DNA from: Hyphomicrobiales bacterium
GTDB lineage: Bacteria > Pseudomonadota > Alphaproteobacteria > Rhizobiales > JAJFHB01
Length of the DNA: 64,000 nucleotides
Direction: 5' to 3'
NCBI GenBank assembly: GCA_021775755.1
Contig: JAJFHE010000062.1
Location: 1 to 64,000, forward strand
Shown: in pieces, positions 8,208 to 16,803 of the stretch
Layout of the letters: each line of letters begins with the position of its first letter
Numbering within the stretch: the first letter of the stretch is position 1
Position numbers and translations under genes: made by a program
Notes under the pieces: model-generated
Told to the model about the DNA's origin: nothing
What the model saw: only the letters and a program-made list of their open reading frames with translations
The model's database searches: none

Positions 8208-9677
8208 TTACCTGTCCGGCGCGGCTTCGTCCAGCAAATCAGCAAGTTTCCGGCCTGCCGCTTTGAGGCTCGCCGGCTCGAAAGCGGCAAAACCGAGAAG
8301 CAGCCCCTGGCGCGCTCCTGGTCCGCGGTAATGGGTCGACAGCGGCGTTAGCGTCATGTTTCGCGCGGTTCCGCGCGCCGCGAGAGAAACGTCGTCGGTC
8401 TGTCGCGCCACAGCGTCATTCAGGAAGGCCGTCATATGCATGCCGGCATCGCTGTGCGGCGCATTCAGGTAGGCTCCCAGATCGATTGCGACAATCTCCT
8501 GAAGGCATCGGCATCGTTCCGCATAGACACGACGCATACGCCGCACATGCTGAGCCAACTGGCCCGACGCAATAAACTCTGCCAGGGCCCCTTGCGGCAC
8601 GAGCGAGGCTTGCGGTGGATGTTCGTGGATATGTCGGCGCACACGTCCGATCAGTGCGGTTGGCACAATGACGTAACCAAGCCGCAGCGACCTGAACATG
8701 ATCTTGGAAAAACTGCCCAGATAAATGACACGGCCGTCGCCATCGAGGTTCATCAAGGGTTCCAGCGGTCGTCCCTTGTACCGGTACTCGCTGTCGTAGT
8801 CGTCCTCCACGACCCAGGCATCTGCCCGGTGCGCCCACGATAGAAGTTCAAGCCGGCGGCTGAGGCTCAAGGTCATTCCGAGCGGGTATTGCCGCGATGG
8901 CGTGATGAGAGCGGCACACGCTTTTTTTCCGGCGCCGCGCGCGTTCGCAAGCTGAAACCCGTCCTCGTCGACGCGAACCGCTTCGGTGCGCATGCCGGCA
9001 AGCTGCAGGGCTCGGTATGCCACCGGATAAGACGGGTCTTCCAGCAGCACCGTGTCGCCGGGCTGCAGAATTGCCCCGGCAACGATAGAGATCGATTCCG
9101 CCGCGCCCGTTGTGATGAAAATCTGTTCCGGTGAGCAGGTAATGCCGCGCACCGACTTGATGTGCCGGGCAATCGCGGAACGCAGTTCAGGGGCACCGGA
9201 AGCGACGGCTTGATGCAGCATGTCGGCGCTCGGGCTTCGCCACGACCTTGCCAGGCATCGGCTCCATTCGGCAAATGCAAAGGTGCCGGTGTCGGGCAGT
9301 CCGGGGTCGAAGGGCCGGGGCACATCGTCCGGGTCTGTTGTGGTTTCCTGATGGGGTTCGGGTTCAGGCTGAGTTGCCGGCGGGCTCGAGACTGTCAGCA
9401 GCGCATCCGGCAGCTCCGGAGCGACATATGCGCCTGAGCCTGGCTGACCTTCCAGGTAGCCTTCGCTGGCCAGTTGGTCATAGGCGGCAAGGGTTGTTGT
9501 GCGTGATACTTCAAGCTCCGCGGCGAGCGAGCGAGTTGATGGCAGTCTGGTTCCAGCTCCAAGCCTCCCGGCCAGAATAAACTCTCTCACCTGCTCGTAA
9601 ATTTGCAGGTAAAGCGGCGTCCCGGCGCCGTGATCTAGCGCCAGGCTGTTGAGGGCGGAATTGTCGGATACCGACAC
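8208..9677 (-). CDS. pdxR: MocR/PdxR-family regulator (GntR helix-turn-helix plus aminotransferase-like domain)
   Basis: The protein has 489 residues. Residues about 18-90 form a GntR winged helix (PLYLQIYEQVREFI, GTRLPSTRSLAAELEVSRTT). Residues about 120-485 form a fold-type I aminotransferase-like domain with the PLP-site motifs DDYDSEYRY and the Schiff-base lysine in GSFSK. Family members sense PLP or an amino acid and control vitamin B6 or amine metabolism genes. It is divergent from a PNPOx-family gene, the classic arrangement for PdxR-like proteins, with a perfect inverted repeat in between. The pdxR symbol is tentative because the neighbour is not pdxS/pdxT. Confidence 0.88.
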   Translation of the reverse strand: MSVSDNSALNSLALDHGAGTPLYLQIYEQVREFILAGRLGAGTRLPSTRSLAAELEVSRTTTLAAYDQLASEGYLEGQPGSGAYVAPELPDALLTVSSPPATQPEPEPHQETTTDPDDVPRPFDPGLPDTGTFAFAEWSRCLARSWRSPSADMLHQAVASGAPELRSAIARHIKSVRGITCSPEQIFITTGAAESISIVAGAILQPGDTVLLEDPSYPVAYRALQLAGMRTEAVRVDEDGFQLANARGAGKKACAALITPSRQYPLGMTLSLSRRLELLSWAHRADAWVVEDDYDSEYRYKGRPLEPLMNLDGDGRVIYLGSFSKIMFRSLRLGYVIVPTALIGRVRRHIHEHPPQASLVPQGALAEFIASGQLAQHVRRMRRVYAERCRCLQEIVAIDLGAYLNAPHSDAGMHMTAFLNDAVARQTDDVSLAARGTARNMTLTPLSTHYRGPGARQGLLLGFAAFEPASLKAAGRKLADLLDEAAPDR

Positions 9678-9784
9678 GATGCTCAGGTTCCTGTTTTAAA
9701 TTGGTATTGAAGTGTCGCCAATGATCAGTCCTTTTGATAGGTCCGGTTTTGCGCTATCCCGGCCGCCAATGTCAATGCCAACAG

Positions 9785-9819
9785 TGATACCAAGGGTAGT
9801 GATTACCGCCTTGGTATCA
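9785..9819. promoter_or_regulatory. Perfect 11-bp inverted repeat in the MocR/PNPOx divergent promoter
   Basis: TGATACCAAGG at 9785-9795 and CCTTGGTATCA at 9809-9819 are perfect reverse complements around a 13-base spacer. A half-site TTGGTAT lies at 9701-9707, close to the regulator gene. The repeat ends 20 bases before the PNPOx start codon, so a bound protein would block or position RNA polymerase. It is the best candidate for the MocR operator. Its outer bases also match the ends of the MITE-like element at 27111-27370, so a mobile origin is possible. Confidence 0.6.
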
Positions 9820-9839
9820 TTTGCCGAAGGAGGGCACCC

Positions 9840-10493
9840 ATGACAGCGAAGCCCGCAACCGACCGCGTCCGTCTAAGACGACTGCACGAGCGCGGCAGCT
9901 ATGACCGCGGCACCATCAACGCGGTACTGGATGCCGGGTGCCTGGGCCATGTGGGGTATGTGTCCGGCGGGTCGCCGGTTGTTATCCCCACTTTGTACTG
10001 GCGCGATGGAGACAACATCTACTGGCATGGTTCATCCGCAAGCCGCATGCTGCGGGGAGCGGAAGGCACGGAAGTGTGTCTTACGGTGACGCATCTCGAT
10101 GGGTTTGTTATGGCCAGGTCGGGCTTCCACCATTCAGCGAATTTTCGATCCGCAATGATCTTCGGCACGCCGCACAAGCTCAACGGTGATGCGGAAAAAC
10201 TCAAACAGCTTGAACTCTTTATGGAAGCCGTGTTCCCCGGCCGCTGGTCTCAGCTGCGTCCGACAACTGCACAGGAACTGAAGGCCACGACGATACTCGC
10301 CATGCCGATTGACGAAGCATCGGCAAAAATCAGGACCGGCCCGCCGGGCGACGATGAGGAAGACTATGCGCTGCCCGTATGGGCGGGCGTGCTGCCGGTT
10401 TCGGTGAATTACGGCAGGCCTGAGCCCTGTACAAGATTTGCCGGGACGGCGGAACCGCCAATCGTTTCCCTCGGTTTGCGGACCACGAATTAG
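9840..10493 (+). CDS. Pyridoxamine 5'-phosphate oxidase family protein (flavin-binding split barrel)
   Basis: A 217-residue cytoplasmic protein with the FMN-binding split-barrel signature of the PNPOx-like/NimA group: RLHERGSYDR near the N-terminus, a GHVGYV strand, WHGSSAS, and VCLTVTHLDGFVMARS. Proteins of this subgroup are often flavin or F420-type reductases of unknown substrate rather than true PdxH, and the length and motifs fit the subgroup better than PdxH. The start has AAGGAGG upstream. Divergent MocR regulation links it to PLP-responsive control. It stands alone, followed by 108 bases before the next gene. Confidence 0.8.
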   Translation: MTAKPATDRVRLRRLHERGSYDRGTINAVLDAGCLGHVGYVSGGSPVVIPTLYWRDGDNIYWHGSSASRMLRGAEGTEVCLTVTHLDGFVMARSGFHHSANFRSAMIFGTPHKLNGDAEKLKQLELFMEAVFPGRWSQLRPTTAQELKATTILAMPIDEASAKIRTGPPGDDEEDYALPVWAGVLPVSVNYGRPEPCTRFAGTAEPPIVSLGLRTTN

Positions 10494-10601
10494 TTTGATC
10501 TCAAGTGGAAAATTGGGCGTTTTGGTATACCTTCACTCTCGGCAGTCAGCCATTTTCGTGTTAGGGTTTCAGTTATCGACGGCAACAACCGGTGACATAT
10601 T

Positions 10602-12383
10602 ATGGAACAGGTTGCCTCGTCCGACGTAACACCGGATGAATTTCGCGCTCAGGTCGCCCGTATTCTGGCGAGCGATGAGATGGAATCGGCGCCGCGTAAC
10701 AAGCAACTTCTGCAATATCTTGTCGACGAACAGCTTGCCGGCCGCGGAGCTCGCCTGAAGGGTTACACGATCGGTCTTGAAGTGTTTGAACGTGACGCCT
10801 CGTTCGACCCACAGACCGACACGGTTGTGCGTGTGCAGGCGGGGCGGTTGCGGCGATCGCTTGAACTTTTTTACGCGCGCGATGGTGCTGGCGACGACAT
10901 CATCGTCGAGTTGCCCCGGGGGTCCTACGCACCGGTTGCATCCAGACGCGACACCGGTGCCTCACCAGCCGAGGCTGAACCCGACGACGCAATGCCAGCC
11001 CCCCCACCGGCCGCGGAAGACAATCAGACCAGACGACGGCGCCTTATGCTCCTGGCGCCAATCTACGTCGTGGCGGCTTGCGCGCTTGCTATTGTCGTGG
11101 GGCTCTTGTGGACGCAAACTAAGACCTCGGACATTATCAGCGAAGAGGCCCGGCTTGAGGGGGATCTGGAGTCGGTGACCGCCGTAAGCGGCGAATTCCG
11201 GCCCGTGGTTGCGGTCGTTCCATTCGCTGCGCCGAGCGAAAACCCGATCGAAGAACGCCTCGCGATCGGTTTGTCGCGGCAGATTGTTGCCGATCTGGCA
11301 CGTTTTCGTCATCTATATGTCGTTGGTATAAACGATGGAAGGGATAGGTCCTCCGTTGCCGGCCCGCCGCACGGTGTGACATTCATTGTTGATGGTATCG
11401 TCCGCGTTGAGAGAATCTCATTCCGGATCACCGCTACACTCATCGATGCGCAGACATCGGGCATTCTGTGGTCGCAAACCTACACACGGACAAATGTCAC
11501 CCATGATCTGCTCGATATTGAAGCGGAGGTGTCCAGATCCATTGCAACGGTGCTGGGGCAGTCGCGTGGAATTGTCAACCGGATGGCTGGACAGCGCGCC
11601 ATGCTCGCCCAGGAGGGAGACGTGGACGCGTTCGCCTGCGTGTTCAAATTCTATGAATACGCGAGCCACAAGACGCGGGCTCAGCATATGCAGGTGCGAA
11701 AGTGCCTGACGGATGCACTGGAGGTCTACCCGTTGCACGCGCCGGCCTGGTCGGCGTTGTCCTGGGTCATCGGAGACGAATACAGATACGGATTTAATGC
11801 CGATCCGGCGGGCAATGCGGTGGAGCGCTCAATTGCAGCGGCTGAACGCGGTGTCAGCCTTGATCCTTACAACTCCATGACACGTCAGTATCTCGCCTCC
11901 GCCCTGTTCCTGGCGCCCGGCAACGACCGCCGTGTCAAGGAAGAGCTGTATCGTGCAATCGAGCTTAATCCCTACAACTCCGAACTACTTGCCGAAGCGG
12001 GTTGGACGCTTTCGGTTCTCGGCGAATGGGATGTCGGCGAAGAACTTACGCTGCAGGCCATTGAACTCAGCCCCGCGCCACCGAAGTGGTATCGTGGAGT
12101 TCTGGCAGTTCACCGGTTTATCCGCGGCAAGTTCGAGCGCGCACTGATTGAGGCTGAGCAGTATTTTCAGGAAGACGTGCTGTTGTCGCACGTCATTCTC
12201 ACGGCCTCCCTTGCGCACCTGGGCCGTGATCGCGACGCCGAAAAAGCTGCCGAAGCTTTGTTAGAGAAATTTCCAGAATTCGAGATCGATCCCTACAAGG
12301 CCATGCAAAGCTCCCGATTACCGGCCGCCATCGTCGAGCAACTGCTAAACGGTGTCAGGTTGGCCGGTGTCGATCTGTCGTGA
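10602..12383 (+). CDS. Winged-helix/TolB-like/TPR membrane regulator (CadC- or adenylate-cyclase-like architecture)
   Basis: The 593-residue protein starts with a domain (residues about 10-112) common at the N-terminus of proteobacterial TolB/TPR proteins, containing RNKQLLQYLVDE and the DPQTDTVVRVQAGRLRRSL stretch. A proline-rich linker leads to one membrane helix at 149-170. Beyond it, residues about 200-320 look like a TolB/FlgO-type domain (VVAVVPFAAPSENPIEERLAIGLSRQ). From about 350 to 580 there are TPR-like helical repeats. It is probably a membrane-anchored sensor or scaffold; no cyclase catalytic domain is present. The ribosome site is weak (GGTGA). The partner is not evident from the neighbours. 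Confidence 0.75.
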   Translation: MEQVASSDVTPDEFRAQVARILASDEMESAPRNKQLLQYLVDEQLAGRGARLKGYTIGLEVFERDASFDPQTDTVVRVQAGRLRRSLELFYARDGAGDDIIVELPRGSYAPVASRRDTGASPAEAEPDDAMPAPPPAAEDNQTRRRRLMLLAPIYVVAACALAIVVGLLWTQTKTSDIISEEARLEGDLESVTAVSGEFRPVVAVVPFAAPSENPIEERLAIGLSRQIVADLARFRHLYVVGINDGRDRSSVAGPPHGVTFIVDGIVRVERISFRITATLIDAQTSGILWSQTYTRTNVTHDLLDIEAEVSRSIATVLGQSRGIVNRMAGQRAMLAQEGDVDAFACVFKFYEYASHKTRAQHMQVRKCLTDALEVYPLHAPAWSALSWVIGDEYRYGFNADPAGNAVERSIAAAERGVSLDPYNSMTRQYLASALFLAPGNDRRVKEELYRAIELNPYNSELLAEAGWTLSVLGEWDVGEELTLQAIELSPAPPKWYRGVLAVHRFIRGKFERALIEAEQYFQEDVLLSHVILTASLAHLGRDRDAEKAAEALLEKFPEFEIDPYKAMQSSRLPAAIVEQLLNGVRLAGVDLS

Positions 12384-12393
12384 ATGTCCGCAG

Positions 12394-12420
12394 CGCCGGC
12401 ACTATCCGGTCCGGCGTTTT
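12394..12420 (+). terminator. Candidate rho-independent terminator
   Basis: A 6-base GC stem (12394-12399 with 12411-12416) is followed by TTTT, 11 bases after the preceding stop codon. It overlaps the 3' end of the convergent gene. The stem is short, so support is modest. Confidence 0.35.
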
Positions 12421-12854
12421 GCGGCGATCTTCAGATTCAGAACACACAAGGCGACACGTTCCGCATCGCATCGCGCAAGCGGTGTGGCGGCCGTCACGCT
12501 AAATGCCTCGCGCAGCTGTGCGTACTGGTGAATGTTGAATGTCCGGTCGAAAAGGCCGATGACGGGAATCTGCGTGTCGGCGGGATTGTTGGCGATCACG
12601 TTGAGAAGCCGACTGGCGACATCGACATTTGCATGATCCACATACATGAGGATGCAGCCTACATCGTTACTCATTATTTGGGGCACCCGGTCTTGCAGGA
12701 CTGATGCTGCATCTTCCATCGTTAGGACGTTGTGCATTCTGTGGTCGGGCCAGTAGATGCCGAAGCCGTAATAAAGCTCGCGCGCGTCCGCCTCGTCACC
12801 CGCCACAACGAGGACCTGCATTTGGGCATTTTCCGCCCGTATTCCATAGTTCAT
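12402..12854 (-). CDS. Degenerate response-regulator receiver-like protein
   Basis: This 150-residue protein has the alternating pattern of a CheY-like receiver: a first strand MQVLVVAGDEADARE, a central ILMYVDH strand with an acidic residue at the phospho-acceptor position, and an IPVIGLFDR strand. The conserved Lys of strand five is not recognisable, so phosphorylation is doubtful. The start at 12854 was chosen for the GGAG seven bases upstream; the reading frame stays open further upstream but shows no ribosome site or receiver-like sequence there. It is convergent with the TPR protein and divergent from the TadG-like gene. Role unknown; it may be a pseudo-receiver acting by protein contacts. 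Confidence 0.6.
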   Translation of the reverse strand: MNYGIRAENAQMQVLVVAGDEADARELYYGFGIYWPDHRMHNVLTMEDAASVLQDRVPQIMSNDVGCILMYVDHANVDVASRLLNVIANNPADTQIPVIGLFDRTFNIHQYAQLREAFSVTAATPLARCDAERVALCVLNLKIAAKRRTG

Positions 12855-13247
12855 CAGTAACTCCAAAGAATCTGTTTCACGGAGGTGCAAAGGCGGCCTC
12901 TGTTTCAGATCTGCTAATGCAGCGGCCCTTAAGAGCACTTCTGCGCACTGCCTGAAAGCAGTACCAACCGCCATGCGTCTCGGTTTCCCAGACCCGGAGC
13001 ATCGCAACCTTGGTGCGTCATCTATGGCGCATTTCTTTGATAAAAAGACGTGTCACACGGTGTGTTACGGTATCGCGCGGGCCGATCGCGCCGATCCATT
13101 AACTAATCCTCAACCAAGCCCCCACGTTAACGCAGCCGCCGTGCCCCATCGGCACGAGCCTTGCTTGTGTTCGTCCCATACCCTTGTGATGCGTCTCGAA
13201 TTCGGAAAGCTACGCATCGCGGCAATAAAAACGGGACTTGCGGCATA
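12855..13247. other. Intergenic region between divergent genes
   Basis: This stretch of 393 bases has no convincing gene. It must hold the promoters for the receiver-like gene (minus) and the TadG-like gene (plus). The only local symmetry I see is CACAC-G-GTGTG near 13054-13066, which is too short to assign. No terminator or RNA gene is evident. Confidence 0.5.
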
Positions 13248-14501
13248 ATGTTTAAGCTATTGAAAGACAGACTGTTTTCGAGCTCCTTTGCGCGAAACTG
13301 CGAGGGCAATGTTGCAATCATATTTGCTCTTGCCACAATTCCGCTTCTTATCGCTTGCGGCACGGCAGTCGACTTCGCGCGCGGTTATCTCGTGCAGACC
13401 AGGCTTCAGGCGGCCCTCGACGCGGCGGCGCTTGCAGCAGCATCTGCGCGGAACATCTCCGATGAAGAACGCATTGAGCTCGGTGAGAAGGTTTTTGCAG
13501 CGAATTACAAGCCCGGCGGTCTTGCCGGTGCCGCCGCACCGATCATAACTCTGGTAGACGGCTCGGTCAGTGCAACTGTAGATACCAATATCCAGACGAC
13601 CTTGATGAATGTTGCTGGCGTTACTGAACTCAGCATCGGCACGACCACCCAGATCACCATCCCTGAAAGCCGCAACGCCGAAATCGCCCTGGTCCTCGAC
13701 TACTCCGGCTCCATGAACTGGAACGGCAAGTATCAGGCGATGCGCGAGGCCGCAATTCAACTCGTCAACACCTTAAGCGAAGACGGCGATAGCGAGACAG
13801 TGAAACTCGGCCTCGTGCCGTTCTCGCACCATGTCTATGTCACGCTGCCCGAACAGTATGTCGAGGGCGAAACCGGATCCGGTATGTGGACGGGGTGCAC
13901 ATATGATCGCATGTACCCTTACAACACGCTGTCCTCGACGCCGGCCTCCGGTGACGATGAAACCAAATGGGGCATCGAGGTGCCGGGCGACCCGCATAAT
14001 GCGTGGGGCTGCAATGGTTATGTTTCACGCGACCTCGTCGTACAGCCGCTCACCGATGATTTTGCGGCCGTGGAAAATCAGCTTGAAGACATGCGCCCCT
14101 ACGCCTGGACGAACATCGCGCTCGGGTTTTCGTTTGGCTGGCATCTGCTGACGCCCAATGCGCCGTTCGATCAGGGCGAGCCGGCGAGTGAAGAACTGCT
14201 CAAAGCTATCGTGCTGTTGACGGACGGCCGTCAGACGCAGGACTCATGGGGCCCCGGTGGCTCGCGCTCGGTGGCCAACGGCGAAGCCAATCTTGAAGAG
14301 ATGTGCGTCAATGCCAAAGACGACGGCATCCTCGTGATCACCGTTGCATTCGATCTACAGGATCAGGCGACCGAAGACAGGCTGCGTGAATGCGCATCCG
14401 GCGACCAGTATTTCTATGTTGCGGAGGATAATGCGGAGCTTGCGGCGTCGTTCGACAACATCACGGGCCAGCTCGCGAGTGCCATCTACATCTCAGGTTA
14501 G
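13248..14501 (+). CDS. TadE/TadG-type pilus assembly protein with von Willebrand factor A domain
   Basis: The 417-residue protein has the TadG pattern. A short basic N-terminus (CEGNVAIIFALATIPLL, membrane helix about 19-43) is followed by the VDFARGYLVQTRLQAALDAAALAAA stretch typical of the family. The C-terminal two thirds is a secreted vWA domain with the metal-site motif DYSGSMN near residue 150. TadG proteins sit in the envelope and help assemble tight-adherence pili. No other tad genes are adjacent, so this is an orphan copy, as is common in Hyphomicrobiales. The start at 13248 fits the family N-terminus, though its ribosome site is poor. Confidence 0.85.
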   Translation: MFKLLKDRLFSSSFARNCEGNVAIIFALATIPLLIACGTAVDFARGYLVQTRLQAALDAAALAAASARNISDEERIELGEKVFAANYKPGGLAGAAAPIITLVDGSVSATVDTNIQTTLMNVAGVTELSIGTTTQITIPESRNAEIALVLDYSGSMNWNGKYQAMREAAIQLVNTLSEDGDSETVKLGLVPFSHHVYVTLPEQYVEGETGSGMWTGCTYDRMYPYNTLSSTPASGDDETKWGIEVPGDPHNAWGCNGYVSRDLVVQPLTDDFAAVENQLEDMRPYAWTNIALGFSFGWHLLTPNAPFDQGEPASEELLKAIVLLTDGRQTQDSWGPGGSRSVANGEANLEEMCVNAKDDGILVITVAFDLQDQATEDRLRECASGDQYFYVAEDNAELAASFDNITGQLASAIYISG

Positions 14502-14526
14502 CGCGTCGGCGCGTCACCGGCCCGGA

Positions 14527-15159
14527 TTAATCCCGCGGCCACGTGATTAGTGACAAGAACCGCAGCGGCAGCCGGACAAGCTGTTCGGGGCCGTGCGGTT
14601 TATCCGCATCGAATGACAGCGAATCGCCTTCGCTAAGATCGTAGACCGTATCGCCGTGGCGGTAGCGCATGTTGCCCTCCAGAACATAGAGGAACTCGAG
14701 CCCCGCGTGCTGAAAGCGCGGAAATACGTCACTCGGCTCGGTGATGGTTATGAGATAGGGCTCAACCGCAAGCGCGGGATGGGTCGAATGGCCAAGCAGT
14801 TGATATTGATGGCCGGCACGTGTGCCCCGGCGCTCGATCTTGAGACCCTCTCCAGCCTTCACGTGCATCGCATCGCTGACTTCGTCATAGCTTGCAAACA
14901 GCGCGGTTACTGGAATTTTCAGGGCATCTGACAGTGCACGCAACGTCGCCAGCGAAGGCGACGTCAGCCCGTTCTCGATCTTGGACAGCATACCTGCAGA
15001 AAGCCGCGCCTGATTGGCCAGGTCGACAACGGTGATGTCGAGTTTCTTGCGGTAAGCGCGAACTTGCCTCCCGATGGCTTCTTCAAGGCGGTTGTCTCGC
15101 TGTCCGACGAGTTCATGCGGATCCTGAAAATCCGAACTCGACTGGCGCGATTTGCTCAT
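14527..15159 (-). CDS. XRE-family regulator with C-terminal cupin domain
   Basis: The protein has 210 residues. An N-terminal helix-turn-helix (about 30-85: RAYRKKLDITVVDLANQARLSAGMLSKIENG) is joined to a cupin sensor domain (about 115-205) with HAGLEFLYVLEG and LSFDADKPHG. This architecture is typical of regulators of amine, polyamine or amino acid catabolism such as PuuR-like proteins. It lies divergent from the creatinase gene, with a 287-base shared promoter region, and so is the best candidate to control creatinase and the transporter behind it. Metal-binding cupin histidines are only partly conserved to my eye. Confidence 0.87.
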   Translation of the reverse strand: MSKSRQSSSDFQDPHELVGQRDNRLEEAIGRQVRAYRKKLDITVVDLANQARLSAGMLSKIENGLTSPSLATLRALSDALKIPVTALFASYDEVSDAMHVKAGEGLKIERRGTRAGHQYQLLGHSTHPALAVEPYLITITEPSDVFPRFQHAGLEFLYVLEGNMRYRHGDTVYDLSEGDSLSFDADKPHGPEQLVRLPLRFLSLITWPRD

Positions 15160-15446
15160 CGGCTGATCAATCCCCTTTTAGCGCATCCGCAATTCACGCG
15201 AAGCCGCACGTTCCCGTTTATCAGCAGTGCCTTTCAACGGCAACTGCCAGTGCCAGCTTAATGTGCGCCGCCGCATGCGATTTTGCAGCACAGACACGGT
15301 CCGATGGACGTCGCAAATTTTGCGGCGATGTCGCGCTAACGCTACACGCACTGCCGCAACCATGGCTCCATGATCTCGAGCAGGGTGCCGAAAAGTGCGG
15401 GCCCGATTGCCGCCGGTTCAACAAAATTTGACGAGGAGATCTTCCG

Positions 15447-16676
15447 ATGAATGCACCAGTCGCCGATGTTTTCGCGAACATGCCGCGGTTAGTTGGGTGG
15501 CAAAACGGTGAAAAGGCAACCGGCACATTTTCCGATGCGGAAATGGCGCGCCGGCTGACGGCATTGCGCGCCCACATGGCGCGCCACGATATCGATGCCT
15601 GCCTGCTCACGTCCTATCACAACATCTGTTATTTCGCGGACTTCCTGTACTGCCAGTTCGGGCGCAAATACGGCCTCGTCGTAACGCAAAGCGATGTGAC
15701 GTCGGTTTCTGCGGCGATCGACGGGGCGCAACCCTGGCGGCGCACATTTGGCGACAATCTGATTTACACGGACTGGCGCCGCGACAATTACTGGCACGCG
15801 GTTCAAAAACTTACGCGCAAGGCCCGGCGGCTGGCAATCGAGTTCGACCATGCGTCCCTCGATTTCCGGCGCGATCTTGAAGCTGCATTGCCCGGTGCTG
15901 AGCTTGTCGACATATCGGCCGCGGCGATGCGCCAGCGAATGATCAAGTCCGAAGAAGAGATCGCGCATATCACCGCGATGGCGGCGATTGCCGATCTCGG
16001 GGGTGCTGCTTGCGTGGAGGCGATTGCGCCGGGCGTCGCGGAGCACGAAGTTGCACTCCATTCCACGCAGACGATGGTGCGCGCAATTGCCGACACCTGG
16101 CCTCACGCCGAACTCATGGACACGTGGACCTGGTTTCAGTCCGGCGTAAACACCGATGGCGCACATAACCCCGTCACCAGCCGCAAGATCGAGCCCGGCG
16201 ACATATTGAGCCTCAATTGTTTTCCAATGGTGGGAGGCTACTACGTGGCGCTTGAACGCACCTTGTTTGCCGGCCATGCCTCCGATGATCATGTGCGGCT
16301 CTGGCAAGTCAACTGCGATGTTCACGATGCCGGCAAGGAGCTCCTCGTGCCGGGGGCTAGCTGCCGCGACATCGCGCATGAACTCAATCGTATTTACGAA
16401 AGCCACGGGCTGCTCCGGTACCGCACCTTCGGATATGGCCATTCGTTCGGTGTGCTGTGCCATTACTTCGGGCGTGAGGCCGGTCTTGAACTGCGCGAGG
16501 ATGTCGACACCGTGCTGGAGCCAGGCATGGTCGTATCCATGGAGCCGATGATCATGTTGCCGGAAGGTGTGCCCGGAGCAGGAGGTTACCGAGAACACGA
16601 CATTCTGGTAATCACGCCGGAGGGCAACCGCAACATAACCGGTTTCCCTTATGGCCCGGAGTACAACATCGTGTGA
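15447..16676 (+). CDS. Creatinase (creatine amidinohydrolase)
   Basis: The enzyme hydrolyses creatine to sarcosine and urea in the cytoplasm. The whole 409-residue length follows remembered Pseudomonas creatinase closely, including the LTSYHNICYF, PWRRT, MDTWTWFQSG and MEPMIMLPEG stretches. The expected catalytic residues are present: H240 in GAHNPV, E270 in ALERT and E366 in SMEPM, equivalent to H232, E262 and E358. The fold is the M24 pita-bread fold, but these residues separate creatinase from metal-dependent aminopeptidases. A GAGGAG site precedes the ATG. The PotABC-like transporter downstream may import creatine or a related guanidino or amine compound. No sarcosine oxidase gene is in view. 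Confidence 0.92.
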   Translation: MNAPVADVFANMPRLVGWQNGEKATGTFSDAEMARRLTALRAHMARHDIDACLLTSYHNICYFADFLYCQFGRKYGLVVTQSDVTSVSAAIDGAQPWRRTFGDNLIYTDWRRDNYWHAVQKLTRKARRLAIEFDHASLDFRRDLEAALPGAELVDISAAAMRQRMIKSEEEIAHITAMAAIADLGGAACVEAIAPGVAEHEVALHSTQTMVRAIADTWPHAELMDTWTWFQSGVNTDGAHNPVTSRKIEPGDILSLNCFPMVGGYYVALERTLFAGHASDDHVRLWQVNCDVHDAGKELLVPGASCRDIAHELNRIYESHGLLRYRTFGYGHSFGVLCHYFGREAGLELREDVDTVLEPGMVVSMEPMIMLPEGVPGAGGYREHDILVITPEGNRNITGFPYGPEYNIV

Positions 16677-16803
16677 AATTGCGATTTCCGTCGAAGCAAT
16701 ATCGACTCGCGTCCCCATTCACGATATAGATTCAACTACGTAAGGAGATCCCGGCAACAAAAGAGGATCTCACCGATGGGCGGAAAACAGAAGGGGCTGT
16801 CGT

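Noticed and set aside
15489-16718. 409-codon open frame antisense to creatinase
   Set aside because: The protein is low in recognisable structure and mirrors the creatinase gene almost base for base; an open antisense frame is common in GC-rich DNA.
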